Shown here one piece after another: positions 21,681 through 28,553 of a stretch of 35,445 bases of DNA (position 1 is its first letter; every line of letters starts with the position of its first letter). Origin of the DNA: an uncultured Oscillospiraceae bacterium (lineage in GTDB: Bacteria > Bacillota > Clostridia > Oscillospirales > Oscillospiraceae); NCBI GenBank assembly GCA_944387285.1, contig CALXEH010000022.1, positions 1 to 35,445 of the forward strand, in the 5' to 3' direction. A program made the position numbers and the translations under genes. The notes under the pieces are model-generated. The model saw nothing but the letters and a program-made list of their open reading frames with translations, was not told the DNA's origin and did not search any database.

Positions 21681-22345
21681 CTCTCCCTGTAGTCCTCCAT
21701 CATGCGCGAGAACAGCTCTTTCGTCGTGGGCGGCGTGTAGCTTATCGCGTTCGCGCCCGCCTTCACCGTCGCCGTTATGGACTCGACCGTCGGCCCGCCC
21801 GTCGCTATGATGGGCACGTCCGGGAACTTCTCCCTTATGCGCATGACCACCTCGGGCGTCCTCGCCGCGGCGGAGACGTTCAGGATGGAGGCGCCGGCGT
21901 CCAGGCGCGCGGCGATGTCCGTTTGCTCGCTCAACACGGTCACCACCAGGGGTATGTCGATGTAATTGCAGATGCGCTCTATGTCCAGATTGCCCATGGG
22001 CGCGTTGACCACCACGCCCATGGCGCCCTGCGCCTCGGCGTCCCAGGCCAGCTGTGTGGTGCGGATGCCCTGCGTGGTGCCGCCGCCTACGCCGCAGAAC
22101 ACCGGCAGCGAGGAATAGCGCAGTATCGCGTCCGATATCGTGGGCTGGGGCGTGAAGGGATATACCGCCAGCACCGCGTCCGCCGAACAGTTGCGGATTA
22201 TGGCGATGTCGGTGGTGAAGACCAGGGTTTTGATCCTCTTGCCGTTTATCACGATGCCGCTGGCGCCCCGCGCCTCGTTCGGCACCTCCAGGATGTGGTG
22301 GCGAAGCCGGCTGCTGATGTGAGGTATGGGCTTCTTCTGCTCCAA
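21677..22345 (-). CDS. TIM-barrel (beta/alpha barrel) protein of unknown function
   Basis: A 222-residue single-domain protein with the alternating pattern of a TIM barrel and phosphate-binding loops: FCGVGGGTTQG in the middle, then VVVNAPMGNLDIERI, DAGASILNVSAA, and IIATGGPTVESI with KAGANAISYTPP at the end. The GGP and GAN loops resemble NanE, nitronate monooxygenase and aldolase barrels. It is usually annotated only as hydrolase or barrel protein; the reaction is unknown. The start is TTG at 22345, with AGGAGG seven bases upstream; a nearby ATG is out of frame. It is coupled by an ATGA overlap to the ADP-ribosylglycohydrolase gene and is divergent from pncB. Confidence 0.72.
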   Translation of the reverse strand: MEQKKPIPHISSRLRHHILEVPNEARGASGIVINGKRIKTLVFTTDIAIIRNCSADAVLAVYPFTPQPTISDAILRYSSLPVFCGVGGGTTQGIRTTQLAWDAEAQGAMGVVVNAPMGNLDIERICNYIDIPLVVTVLSEQTDIAARLDAGASILNVSAAARTPEVVMRIREKFPDVPIIATGGPTVESITATVKAGANAISYTPPTTKELFSRMMEDYRER

Positions 22346-22446
22346 CTCATCTCCTCCTCGGAATTTGATATATAGCGGCAGTATAACACAAATTTATGAA
22401 GAAATCTTGTATTTGCAAGATAAAAATATAACTATCGCCCGGACGA

Positions 22447-22475
22447 TTGCAAAGGGGCCCGGCTTGGTATATGAT
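22447..22475 (+). promoter_or_regulatory. Promoter of the pncB-niaR operon
   Basis: TTGCAA (22447-22452) and TATGAT (22470-22475) are separated by 17 bp. Transcription would begin near 22482, inside the predicted NiaR site. Confidence 0.72.
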
Positions 22476-22478
22476 TGT

Positions 22479-22496
22479 AAGATGTAAAGACACCTT
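22479..22496 (+). promoter_or_regulatory. Predicted NiaR operator of the pncB-niaR operon
   Basis: The core reads GATGTA-AA-GACACC, an imperfect palindrome. It shares the GACACC half and the 2-base centre with the site in front of the PTS-IIC-like gene (8121-8134). It begins four bases after the -10 box and covers the expected transcription start. Because the operon itself encodes NiaR, this would give autoregulation together with niacin-responsive control of pncB. Confidence 0.72.
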
Positions 22497-22509
22497 TGGA
22501 GGGAATACC

Positions 22510-23958
22510 ATGGACAAATACGGCGGCCTCAACTACACCATGCTCTGCGATTTTTACGAGCTCACCATGGGCAACGGCTATTTCGAGGCCGGGCTGGGCG
22601 ACAAGATAACCTATTTCGACCTGTTTTACCGCACCGTGCCCGACGGCGGCGGCTTTGCCATTGCCGCCGGCCTTGAGCAGGCTGTGGACTACATCAAGAG
22701 CCTGCGCTTCACGGCCGAGGATATCGACTACCTGCGCGGACGGGGCATGTTCTCGGAGGCCTTTCTCGACTATCTGAAGGATTTCCGCTTCACGGGCGAC
22801 GTCTGGGCCATGCCCGAGGGCACGCCCGTCTTTCCGCGCGAGCCGATCATGGTCATACGCGCCCCGGCGATACAGGCGCAGCTGCTGGAGACCTTCCTGC
22901 TGCTGACCATAAACCACCAGAGCCTCATCGCCACGAAGGCCAACCGCATAGTCCGCGCGGCGGACGGGCGGGTCGTGCTGGAATTCGGCTCGCGCAGGGC
23001 CCAGGGCCCGGACGCGGCCATACTCGGCGCCAGGGCGGCCTATATCGGCGGCTGCACGGGCACGGCCTGCGTGCTCTCCGACCAGATCTACGGCGTCACC
23101 GCCGGCGGCACCATGGCCCACGCCTGGGTGCAGATGTTCCCCACACAGCTCGACGCCTTCCGCGCCTACTGCCGCACCTATCCCGACAACGCCACCCTGC
23201 TGGTGGACACCTATGACACCCTGCGTAGCGGCGTGCCGGACGCCATCCGCGCCTTTGACGAGGTGCTCAAGCCCCTGGGCATCAAAAAATGCGGCATCCG
23301 CCTCGACTCCGGCGACATGGCCTACCTAACCAAGCGCGCCCGCCAGATGCTCGACGACGCCGGCTGGACCGAGTGCAAAATAACCTGCTCCAACTCCCTG
23401 GACGAGCACCTAATAAAGGGCCTGCTGCACCAGGGCGCCTGCATAGACTCCTTCGGCGTGGGCGAGCGGCTCATAACCAGCCGCAGCGCCCCGGTCTTCG
23501 ACGGGGTCTACAAGCTCGCCGCCGTCGAGGAGCCCGACGGCAGCATCGTGCCCAGGATAAAGATAAGCGAGAATGTCGGCAAGATCACGAACCCGCATTT
23601 CAAGAAAGTCTACCGCTTCTACGGCCGCGGCACCGGCATGGCCGAGGCCGACTACATCTGCGTCTACAACGAGAAGGTGGACGACACGCACGACCTTGTC
23701 ATCCGCGACCCCGAGGCCACCTGGAAGCAGAAGACCATGACGAATTTCAAGGCCCGCGAGCTGCTGGTGCCCATCTTCAAGGGCGGCGAGCTGGTCTATG
23801 AGCTGCCCGCCCTGCCCGATATCCAGGCCTACTGCAAGCGCGAGGTGGCGACGCTCTGGCCCGAGGTCAAGCGCTTCGACTACCCGCACAACTACTATGT
23901 GGACCTCTCCGACAAGCTGCTGGCCATCAAGACCAGCCTGCTGAACGCGAGAAGATGA
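22510..23958 (+). CDS. pncB: Nicotinate phosphoribosyltransferase
   Basis: A 482-residue type II PRTase of NAD salvage. It converts nicotinate and PRPP to nicotinate mononucleotide, with ATP hydrolysis. Recognisable motifs are MLCDFYELTMGNGYF at the N-terminus, EFGSRRAQGPDAA, GGTMAHAWVQMF (its His is the likely phosphorylated residue), RLDSGDMAYLTKRAR, and FGVGERLITS. The ATG at 22510 has GGAGGG six bases upstream. The gene lies behind a predicted NiaR operator and its stop overlaps the niaR start (ATGA). No nicotinamidase or nad biosynthesis gene is in the window, so the cell may depend on nicotinate uptake, but that cannot be judged from this fragment. Confidence 0.96.
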   Translation: MDKYGGLNYTMLCDFYELTMGNGYFEAGLGDKITYFDLFYRTVPDGGGFAIAAGLEQAVDYIKSLRFTAEDIDYLRGRGMFSEAFLDYLKDFRFTGDVWAMPEGTPVFPREPIMVIRAPAIQAQLLETFLLLTINHQSLIATKANRIVRAADGRVVLEFGSRRAQGPDAAILGARAAYIGGCTGTACVLSDQIYGVTAGGTMAHAWVQMFPTQLDAFRAYCRTYPDNATLLVDTYDTLRSGVPDAIRAFDEVLKPLGIKKCGIRLDSGDMAYLTKRARQMLDDAGWTECKITCSNSLDEHLIKGLLHQGACIDSFGVGERLITSRSAPVFDGVYKLAAVEEPDGSIVPRIKISENVGKITNPHFKKVYRFYGRGTGMAEADYICVYNEKVDDTHDLVIRDPEATWKQKTMTNFKARELLVPIFKGGELVYELPALPDIQAYCKREVATLWPEVKRFDYPHNYYVDLSDKLLAIKTSLLNARR

Positions 23959-24470
23959 CGGACGGCGCGCTCAGGAGGGCCGCGATAGCGGCGATATTGG
24001 AGGAGGCCCGCTCAGCCGTCCCGGCGGCGAGCCTGGCCTCGAAGCTCGGCGTGAGCCGGCAGGTCATAGTCGGCGACATAGCCCTGCTGCGGGCCTCGGG
24101 CGCCGACATCACCGCAACGCCGCGGGGCTACATCACGGGCCCCGGCCACGCCGGCCTGCGCCGCAGCGTCGCCTGCGTACACAGGCTGCCCCAGGAGATG
24201 GAGCAGGAACTCAACATAATGGTGGATAACGGCTGCACGGTGCTCGACGTGGTGATAGAACACGCGGTGTACGGCCAGCTGACGGGTGAGCTGCGGCTCT
24301 CGAGCCGGCATGACGTGCGCCAGTTCATGGAGCGTATCAGCGCCGAGCAGGCGCCGCCGCTCTCGACCCTGACCGGCGGCGTGCATCTCCACACCCTGCT
24401 CTGTCCCAGCGCGGAGGCCTGCGAGCGCACGATAAAGGAGTTGGCCGCGGCGGGGATATTGTTTGAATGA
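23955..24470 (+). CDS. niaR: NiaR-type niacin-responsive transcriptional repressor (HTH + 3H domain)
   Basis: A 171-residue repressor of NAD biosynthesis and salvage. Residues 5-60 are an HTH_11 domain (AAIAAILEEA, then SLASKLGVSRQVIVGDIALLRASG). From residue 72 there is a 3H domain with its conserved histidines in CVHRLP, VIEHAVYG, SSRHDVRQF and GGVHLHTLL, which bind a metal and sense nicotinic acid in characterised members. The ATG overlaps the pncB stop by four bases, so regulator and salvage enzyme are made together. Expected targets are its own operon and, from the matching palindrome, the PTS-IIC-like gene at 7013-8089. Confidence 0.95.
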   Translation: MTDGALRRAAIAAILEEARSAVPAASLASKLGVSRQVIVGDIALLRASGADITATPRGYITGPGHAGLRRSVACVHRLPQEMEQELNIMVDNGCTVLDVVIEHAVYGQLTGELRLSSRHDVRQFMERISAEQAPPLSTLTGGVHLHTLLCPSAEACERTIKELAAAGILFE

Positions 24471-24530
24471 ACCGAGCAGATTTTACCACCCCGCCTGCCC
24501 CAAGGAGTGCCGCATTTCCCAAATAAACCG

Positions 24531-24555
24531 GGCTCCCCTGATAGGGGAGCCTTAA
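24531..24555 (+). terminator. Probable terminator after niaR
   Basis: A 9-bp perfect stem (24531-24539 with 24543-24551) with a 3-base loop, about 60 bp after the niaR stop. The T-run is very short (TTAA), so termination may be partial. Confidence 0.6.
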
Positions 24556-24565
24556 TGCTGCGCGG

Positions 24566-24618
24566 GTTTTTGCATCCAGGCAAACCCAATGCCCGGGCTC
24601 AAAGCATGCCGCAAAAAC
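24566..24618. repeat. Inverted repeat / structured intergenic element
   Basis: GTTTTTGC (24566-24573) pairs with GCAAAAAC (24611-24618), enclosing 37 bases that can form smaller GC-rich pairings (GGC with GCC, CCGGGC). It lies between the niaR terminator and the M23 peptidase promoter, so it is not obviously in either transcript. I recognise no known RNA family. Confidence 0.4.
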
Positions 24619-24627
24619 AGGGGCGGC

Positions 24628-24656
24628 TTGCATTGTGCGGCGGATTGTGATAAGAT
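24628..24656 (+). promoter_or_regulatory. Promoter of the M23 peptidase gene
   Basis: TTGCAT (24628-24633) and TAAGAT (24651-24656) with a 17-bp spacer, about 40 bp before the start codon. Confidence 0.68.
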
Positions 24657-24697
24657 TATGTAACCCACAGGCAATACCCCAGTTTGGAGGCTGATCC

Positions 24698-25888
24698 ATG
24701 ACTTACAAAACCAAACCCAAGGCGGCGGCGCTGGCGCTGCTGCTTGCGCTCGTTATATTTGCCCTGACTGCCGCGCCTGCCATGCCCGCCCTCGCCGTTT
24801 CCCAGTCGGAGATCGACGCGCTCGAGGAGCAGAGGGACGCGCTCAAGGCCGAGCGCGAGGACATGCAGGCCGAGATCGACGCGCTCAAGAGCGAGCAGGC
24901 GGGCGTGCTGGAGCAAAAGCGCGCCCTGGACGAGCAGAACGAGGTCTACCGCCAGGAGCTTGAGCTCATTGAGGAGCAGGTCTCGCTCTACACCAGGCTG
25001 GTGGACGAAAAGGCCGCCGAGCTTGAAAAGGCCATGAGCGACGAGGAAGAGCAGCTTGCCACCTACCGCCAGCATGTGCGCGCGATGGAGGAAAACGGCA
25101 AGTACACCTACCTGTCCATCATCTTCGGCTCGCGCAGCCTCTCCGAGCTCATGTCCAACCTCGACATGATAGGCGAGATAATGGAGGCGGACAAGCGCAT
25201 CTACGACCAGTACACCGAAGCGCGCGAGCGGGCGGAGGAGATCAAGGCCGAGTATGAGGTCACGCTCGGGCAGCTCAACGACAAGCAGGCCGAGTACGAG
25301 GCCGAGAAAGTCGAGCTCGAGGCCAAGATAGCCGAGGCAACGGCGATGATCGAGCAGCTCGAGGCCGACATCGACTCCAACTACACGCTCTATCTCGAGG
25401 TTCTGGCCCAGGAGGAGGCGCTGGAGAACGACATCCAGAGCATGATCGCGGAGCTGGAGCGGCAGGAGGCGGCAAACAGCATCACCAGCACGGGCACCTA
25501 CATCTGGCCCCTGCCCGGTTACCTGCCCGGCTCTGCCTACGGCTGGCGCATGCACCCCATTTTCAACGAGATGCGCTTCCACGCGGGTGAGGACATAGGC
25601 GCGCCGAGCGGCACGCCCATACTCGCGGCCGACAGCGGCGTGGCCACCGTCATACCCGACAACGGCAACGGCTACGGCAACTACATAATGATCAACCACG
25701 GCGGCGGGCGCGTGACGCTCTACGCGCACATGAGCGCCTTCGCCATCTCGGGCGGGGCCACGGTGACCCAGGGCCAGGTCATAGGCTACGTCGGCTCCAC
25801 CGGCAACTCCACCGGCCCGCACCTGCACTTCGAGGTGCGCGTCAACGGCGCGACCACCGACCCGAAGCAGTACTTCAACTTCAGCTGA
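24698..25888 (+). CDS. Secreted coiled-coil M23 peptidase (EnvC/PcsB-like murein hydrolase)
   Basis: The 396-residue exported protein has a signal peptide (residues 1-34). A long coiled coil follows (about 36-262), very rich in Glu, Lys, Ala and Leu, with a break near YLSIIFGSRSLSELMSNLDMI that is typical of EnvC-like proteins. The C-terminal LytM/M23 domain (about 270-396) has a full zinc site: HAGED (HxxxD) and HLHFEV. Such enzymes cut peptidoglycan stem-peptide cross-links and are often controlled by FtsEX in cell division; no ftsEX is adjacent here. The ATG at 24698 has GGAGG eight bases upstream. It is monocistronic, with its own promoter and terminator. Confidence 0.93.
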   Translation: MTYKTKPKAAALALLLALVIFALTAAPAMPALAVSQSEIDALEEQRDALKAEREDMQAEIDALKSEQAGVLEQKRALDEQNEVYRQELELIEEQVSLYTRLVDEKAAELEKAMSDEEEQLATYRQHVRAMEENGKYTYLSIIFGSRSLSELMSNLDMIGEIMEADKRIYDQYTEARERAEEIKAEYEVTLGQLNDKQAEYEAEKVELEAKIAEATAMIEQLEADIDSNYTLYLEVLAQEEALENDIQSMIAELERQEAANSITSTGTYIWPLPGYLPGSAYGWRMHPIFNEMRFHAGEDIGAPSGTPILAADSGVATVIPDNGNGYGNYIMINHGGGRVTLYAHMSAFAISGGATVTQGQVIGYVGSTGNSTGPHLHFEVRVNGATTDPKQYFNFS

Positions 25889-25901
25889 GAGCGGCAAAAA
25901 C

Positions 25902-25947
25902 AAAGGGACCGGAGCGCAGCCCTGCGGCGCGCCCCGGTCCCTTTTTT
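25902..25947. terminator. Bidirectional terminator after the M23 peptidase gene
   Basis: An 11-bp outer stem (25902-25912 with 25934-25944) plus GC-rich inner pairings, followed by a run of six Ts. It also carries the AAA needed on the other strand for the convergent DUF296 gene. Confidence 0.9.
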
Positions 25948-25952
25948 GCTTT

Positions 25953-26378
25953 TCAGAACTTGTAGAGGTTCAGGCCGATCTCCTCCGAGAACTCCCTGCC
26001 GACCTCGCCGTCGATGAGGTCCACGACCAGCTCGCAGGTGGCGCTGATGACCGCGGCGTTCAAATGCCCCGCGTGGCACTCGCCCATGACCGGGCTGCCT
26101 ATCACCGCGTGCAGGTGCAGGTAGGGCTTGTCCCCCTGCCGCGAGAGGTTCCCCGTCACCGAGCCTATCTCGTAGTCCGTTGCGTTGTACACCGTCTTGT
26201 TATAATACTTCGTCGCCGTGTCGAACACGCCCAGCGTCACGTCGTTCGTCGCGCCTATGCCGCTCACCGACGCCAGCTTTATATCCTCCCGCTCCGCCAG
26301 CTCCAGCAGCTTCGCGCAGACCTCCTCGCCACGGTCGAGCCGCACGACTATCTTATTTCCAAAACGTCTGTATTCCAT
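25953..26378 (-). CDS. PPC/DUF296 domain protein
   Basis: A 141-residue protein consisting of a single PPC (DUF296) domain, the fold shared with plant AT-hook proteins. Typical motifs are SGIGATNDVTLGVFD, GNLSRQGDKPYLHLHAV, and GHLNAAVISATCELVV. The histidines in LHLHAV and ECHAGHL form the presumed metal site. Bacterial stand-alone members form trimers; despite frequent annotation as DNA-binding, their role is unknown. The gene lies 11 bases after metG on the same strand, so it is probably co-transcribed with it. Confidence 0.92.
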   Translation of the reverse strand: MEYRRFGNKIVVRLDRGEEVCAKLLELAEREDIKLASVSGIGATNDVTLGVFDTATKYYNKTVYNATDYEIGSVTGNLSRQGDKPYLHLHAVIGSPVMGECHAGHLNAAVISATCELVVDLIDGEVGREFSEEIGLNLYKF

Positions 26379-26389
26379 CGGCGGCTACC

Positions 26390-28357
26390 TCAGCAGAGCT
26401 TCGCGCCGGCGGGCATGGAATCGTCTGCCATGATGAGCTGGACGCACTCCTCGCCCTTTTCCTTGTGCACGGCGGAGATGAGCATGCCGTTGGACTCGAG
26501 GCCCATCATCTTGCGCGGCGGCAGGTTCACGATGGCAACCAGCGTCTTGCCCACCAGGTCCTCGGGCTTGTACCACTTGTGGATGCCCGAGAGTATCTGC
26601 CTGTCCTTGCCCGTGCCGTCGTCCAGGATGAACTTCAAAAGCCGGTCGGACTTCTTCACGGCCTCGCAGCTCTTGACCTTGACGACGCGGAAGTCGCTCT
26701 TGAGGAAGGTGTCGAAATCCACGCACTCCTCGAGCTGGGGCTCTATCTCGAGCGGCGGCAGGGCGGCCTTGCGGGCCTCCTCCTCCAGCTTTTCGAGCTC
26801 GGCGAGCTCCTTGTTCAGGTCTATGCGCGGGAAGAGCGTGTCGCCCTTCTTCACGGTGACGTCAGCGGGCAGGCTGCCCCAGACGGCGGCGCTGTCCCAA
26901 TTCCGGACGGCCTCGTCCGCGCCGATGCGCTCGAAGGCCTTGGCGCAGCTGTCGGGCATGAAGGGCACGAGCAGGCAGGTGCAGATGCGCAGGGCCTCGA
27001 GCAGGTTGTACATGACCGAGGCCAGCCTCGGCGCCTTCGCCTTGTCCTTCGCCAGCACCCAGGGCGCGTTCTCGTCTATATACTTGTTGGCCCGCGAGAT
27101 GACCTTGAAGACCTCCTCCAGCGCCGCCTGGGTCTGGAAGGTGTCCATCAGCTTCTGGTACTTCTCCCTCAGGCCGGAGGCCATGCCGATGAGCTCGGCG
27201 TCCTCCGGGGCCTCCTCGCGCTCCGCCGGCAGGGTGCCGTCGAAGTACTTGAGCACCATCGCCGCCGTGCGGGAGAGCAGGTTGCCGTAGTCGTTAGCGA
27301 GGTCGGAATTTATCCTGGCTATGAGCAGCTCGTTGGAGAAGTTGCCGTCCGAGCCGAGCGGGAACTCGCGCATCAGGAAGTAGCGCAGCGCGTCCACGCC
27401 GTAGCGCTCCGCCAGGATGACGGGATCGACGACGTTGCCCTTGGACTTGGACATCTTGCCGCCGCCGAGCAGCAGCCAGCCGTGGCCGAAGACCTTCTTC
27501 GGCAGGGGCTCGCCCACGCTCATGAGCATCGCCGGCCAGATGATGGAGTGGAAGCGGACTATCTCCTTGCCGACCATATGCACGTCGGCGGGCCAGTATT
27601 TCTCCTTGCCGTCGCGGCCCTCGTTCATGTAGCCGAGGGCGGTGAGGTAGTTGAACAGCGCGTCCACCCAGACGTAGACGACGTGGCCCGGGTCGAAGTC
27701 CACGGGCACGCCCCAGGTGAAGCTGGTGCGCGAGACGCACAGGTCCTCGAGGCCGGGGTCGATGAAGTTCTTTATCATCTCATTGACGCGGCTGGCGGGC
27801 TCCAGGAAGGTGCCGGTGAGCAGCAGCTCGCGCACCCGGTCCGCGTACTTGGACAGGCGGAAGAAATAGGCCTCCTCCTCGGCGTACTTGACCTCGCGGC
27901 CGCAGTCGGGGCACTTGCCGTCCACGAGCTGGCTCTCGGTCCAGAAGCTCTCGCAGGGCGTGCAGTACATGCCCGAGTACTTGCCCTTGTAGATGTCGCC
28001 GTTGTCGTACATCTTCTTGAAGATGCGCTGTATGCCCTCGACGTGGTAGTCGTCGGTGGTGCGGATGAAGCGGTCGTTCGAGATGTTCATGAGCTTCCAG
28101 AGGTCGAGGATGCCGCCCTTGCCCTCCACGATGTTGTCCACGAACTGCTGGGGCGTCATGCCCGCGGCCTTAGCCTTTTCCTCTATCTTCTGGCCGTGCT
28201 CGTCCGTGCCCGTGAGGAACATGACGTCGTAGCCGCACATTCGCTTGTAGCGCGCGATGGTGTCCGTCGCGACGGTGCAGTAGGTGTGGCCTATGTGCAG
28301 CTTGTCCGACGGATAGTAGATGGGTGTGGTGATGTAGAATGTGCCTTTCTCGCTCAT
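26390..28357 (-). CDS. metG: Methionyl-tRNA synthetase
   Basis: A 655-residue enzyme that attaches methionine to tRNA(Met). It has the HIGH motif (KLHIGHTY), the zinc-binding CTPCESFW...CPDCG insertion (about residues 125-150), KMSKSKGN, the anticodon-binding helical domain, and a C-terminal tRNA-binding domain (from about 555: FDTFLKSDFRVVKV, ending LESNGMLISAV). This is the full-length dimeric form. The ATG at 28357 has GGAGG eight bases upstream, so the longer upstream frame is not used. I saw no T-box leader. It is divergent from htpG and followed by the DUF296 gene. Confidence 0.97.
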   Translation of the reverse strand: MSEKGTFYITTPIYYPSDKLHIGHTYCTVATDTIARYKRMCGYDVMFLTGTDEHGQKIEEKAKAAGMTPQQFVDNIVEGKGGILDLWKLMNISNDRFIRTTDDYHVEGIQRIFKKMYDNGDIYKGKYSGMYCTPCESFWTESQLVDGKCPDCGREVKYAEEEAYFFRLSKYADRVRELLLTGTFLEPASRVNEMIKNFIDPGLEDLCVSRTSFTWGVPVDFDPGHVVYVWVDALFNYLTALGYMNEGRDGKEKYWPADVHMVGKEIVRFHSIIWPAMLMSVGEPLPKKVFGHGWLLLGGGKMSKSKGNVVDPVILAERYGVDALRYFLMREFPLGSDGNFSNELLIARINSDLANDYGNLLSRTAAMVLKYFDGTLPAEREEAPEDAELIGMASGLREKYQKLMDTFQTQAALEEVFKVISRANKYIDENAPWVLAKDKAKAPRLASVMYNLLEALRICTCLLVPFMPDSCAKAFERIGADEAVRNWDSAAVWGSLPADVTVKKGDTLFPRIDLNKELAELEKLEEEARKAALPPLEIEPQLEECVDFDTFLKSDFRVVKVKSCEAVKKSDRLLKFILDDGTGKDRQILSGIHKWYKPEDLVGKTLVAIVNLPPRKMMGLESNGMLISAVHKEKGEECVQLIMADDSMPAGAKLC

Positions 28358-28413
28358 TGGAGATTCCTCCGTTCCTCTCGTCTTTTCTGAAAAACTCCGG
28401 TTTTCATTCAAAT

Positions 28414-28442
28414 ATAGTAACTCATTCTCCCTTCCGCGTCAA
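28414..28442 (-). promoter_or_regulatory. Probable promoter of metG
   Basis: On the minus strand, TTGACG (28442-28437) and TACTAT (28419-28414) are 17 bp apart, giving a leader of about 50 bases. That is too short for a T-box riboswitch. Confidence 0.6.
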
Positions 28443-28471
28443 GTTTTTCCTCCGCGGGCCCGGGGCGTGTA

Positions 28472-28499
28472 TTGAAAATTTTTATTTCCGTGCTATAAT
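28472..28499 (+). promoter_or_regulatory. Promoter of htpG
   Basis: TTGAAA (28472-28477) and a perfect TATAAT (28494-28499) with a 16-bp spacer, about 55 bp before the start codon. No CIRCE element was seen. Confidence 0.75.
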
Positions 28500-28553
28500 A
28501 ATAAGACTGCGAAATGCTTTATATATTATTTCTTTCAGGAGGAATGACGATAC

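Noticed and set aside
26180..28390. A 736-codon plus-strand frame opposite metG
   Set aside because: It is antisense to an unambiguous methionyl-tRNA synthetase with all motifs; a composition artefact.
28358..28553. T-box or CIRCE element in the metG-htpG gap
   Set aside because: No T-box conserved sequence or long leader for metG, and no TTAGCACTC-N9-GAGTGCTAA repeat for htpG.
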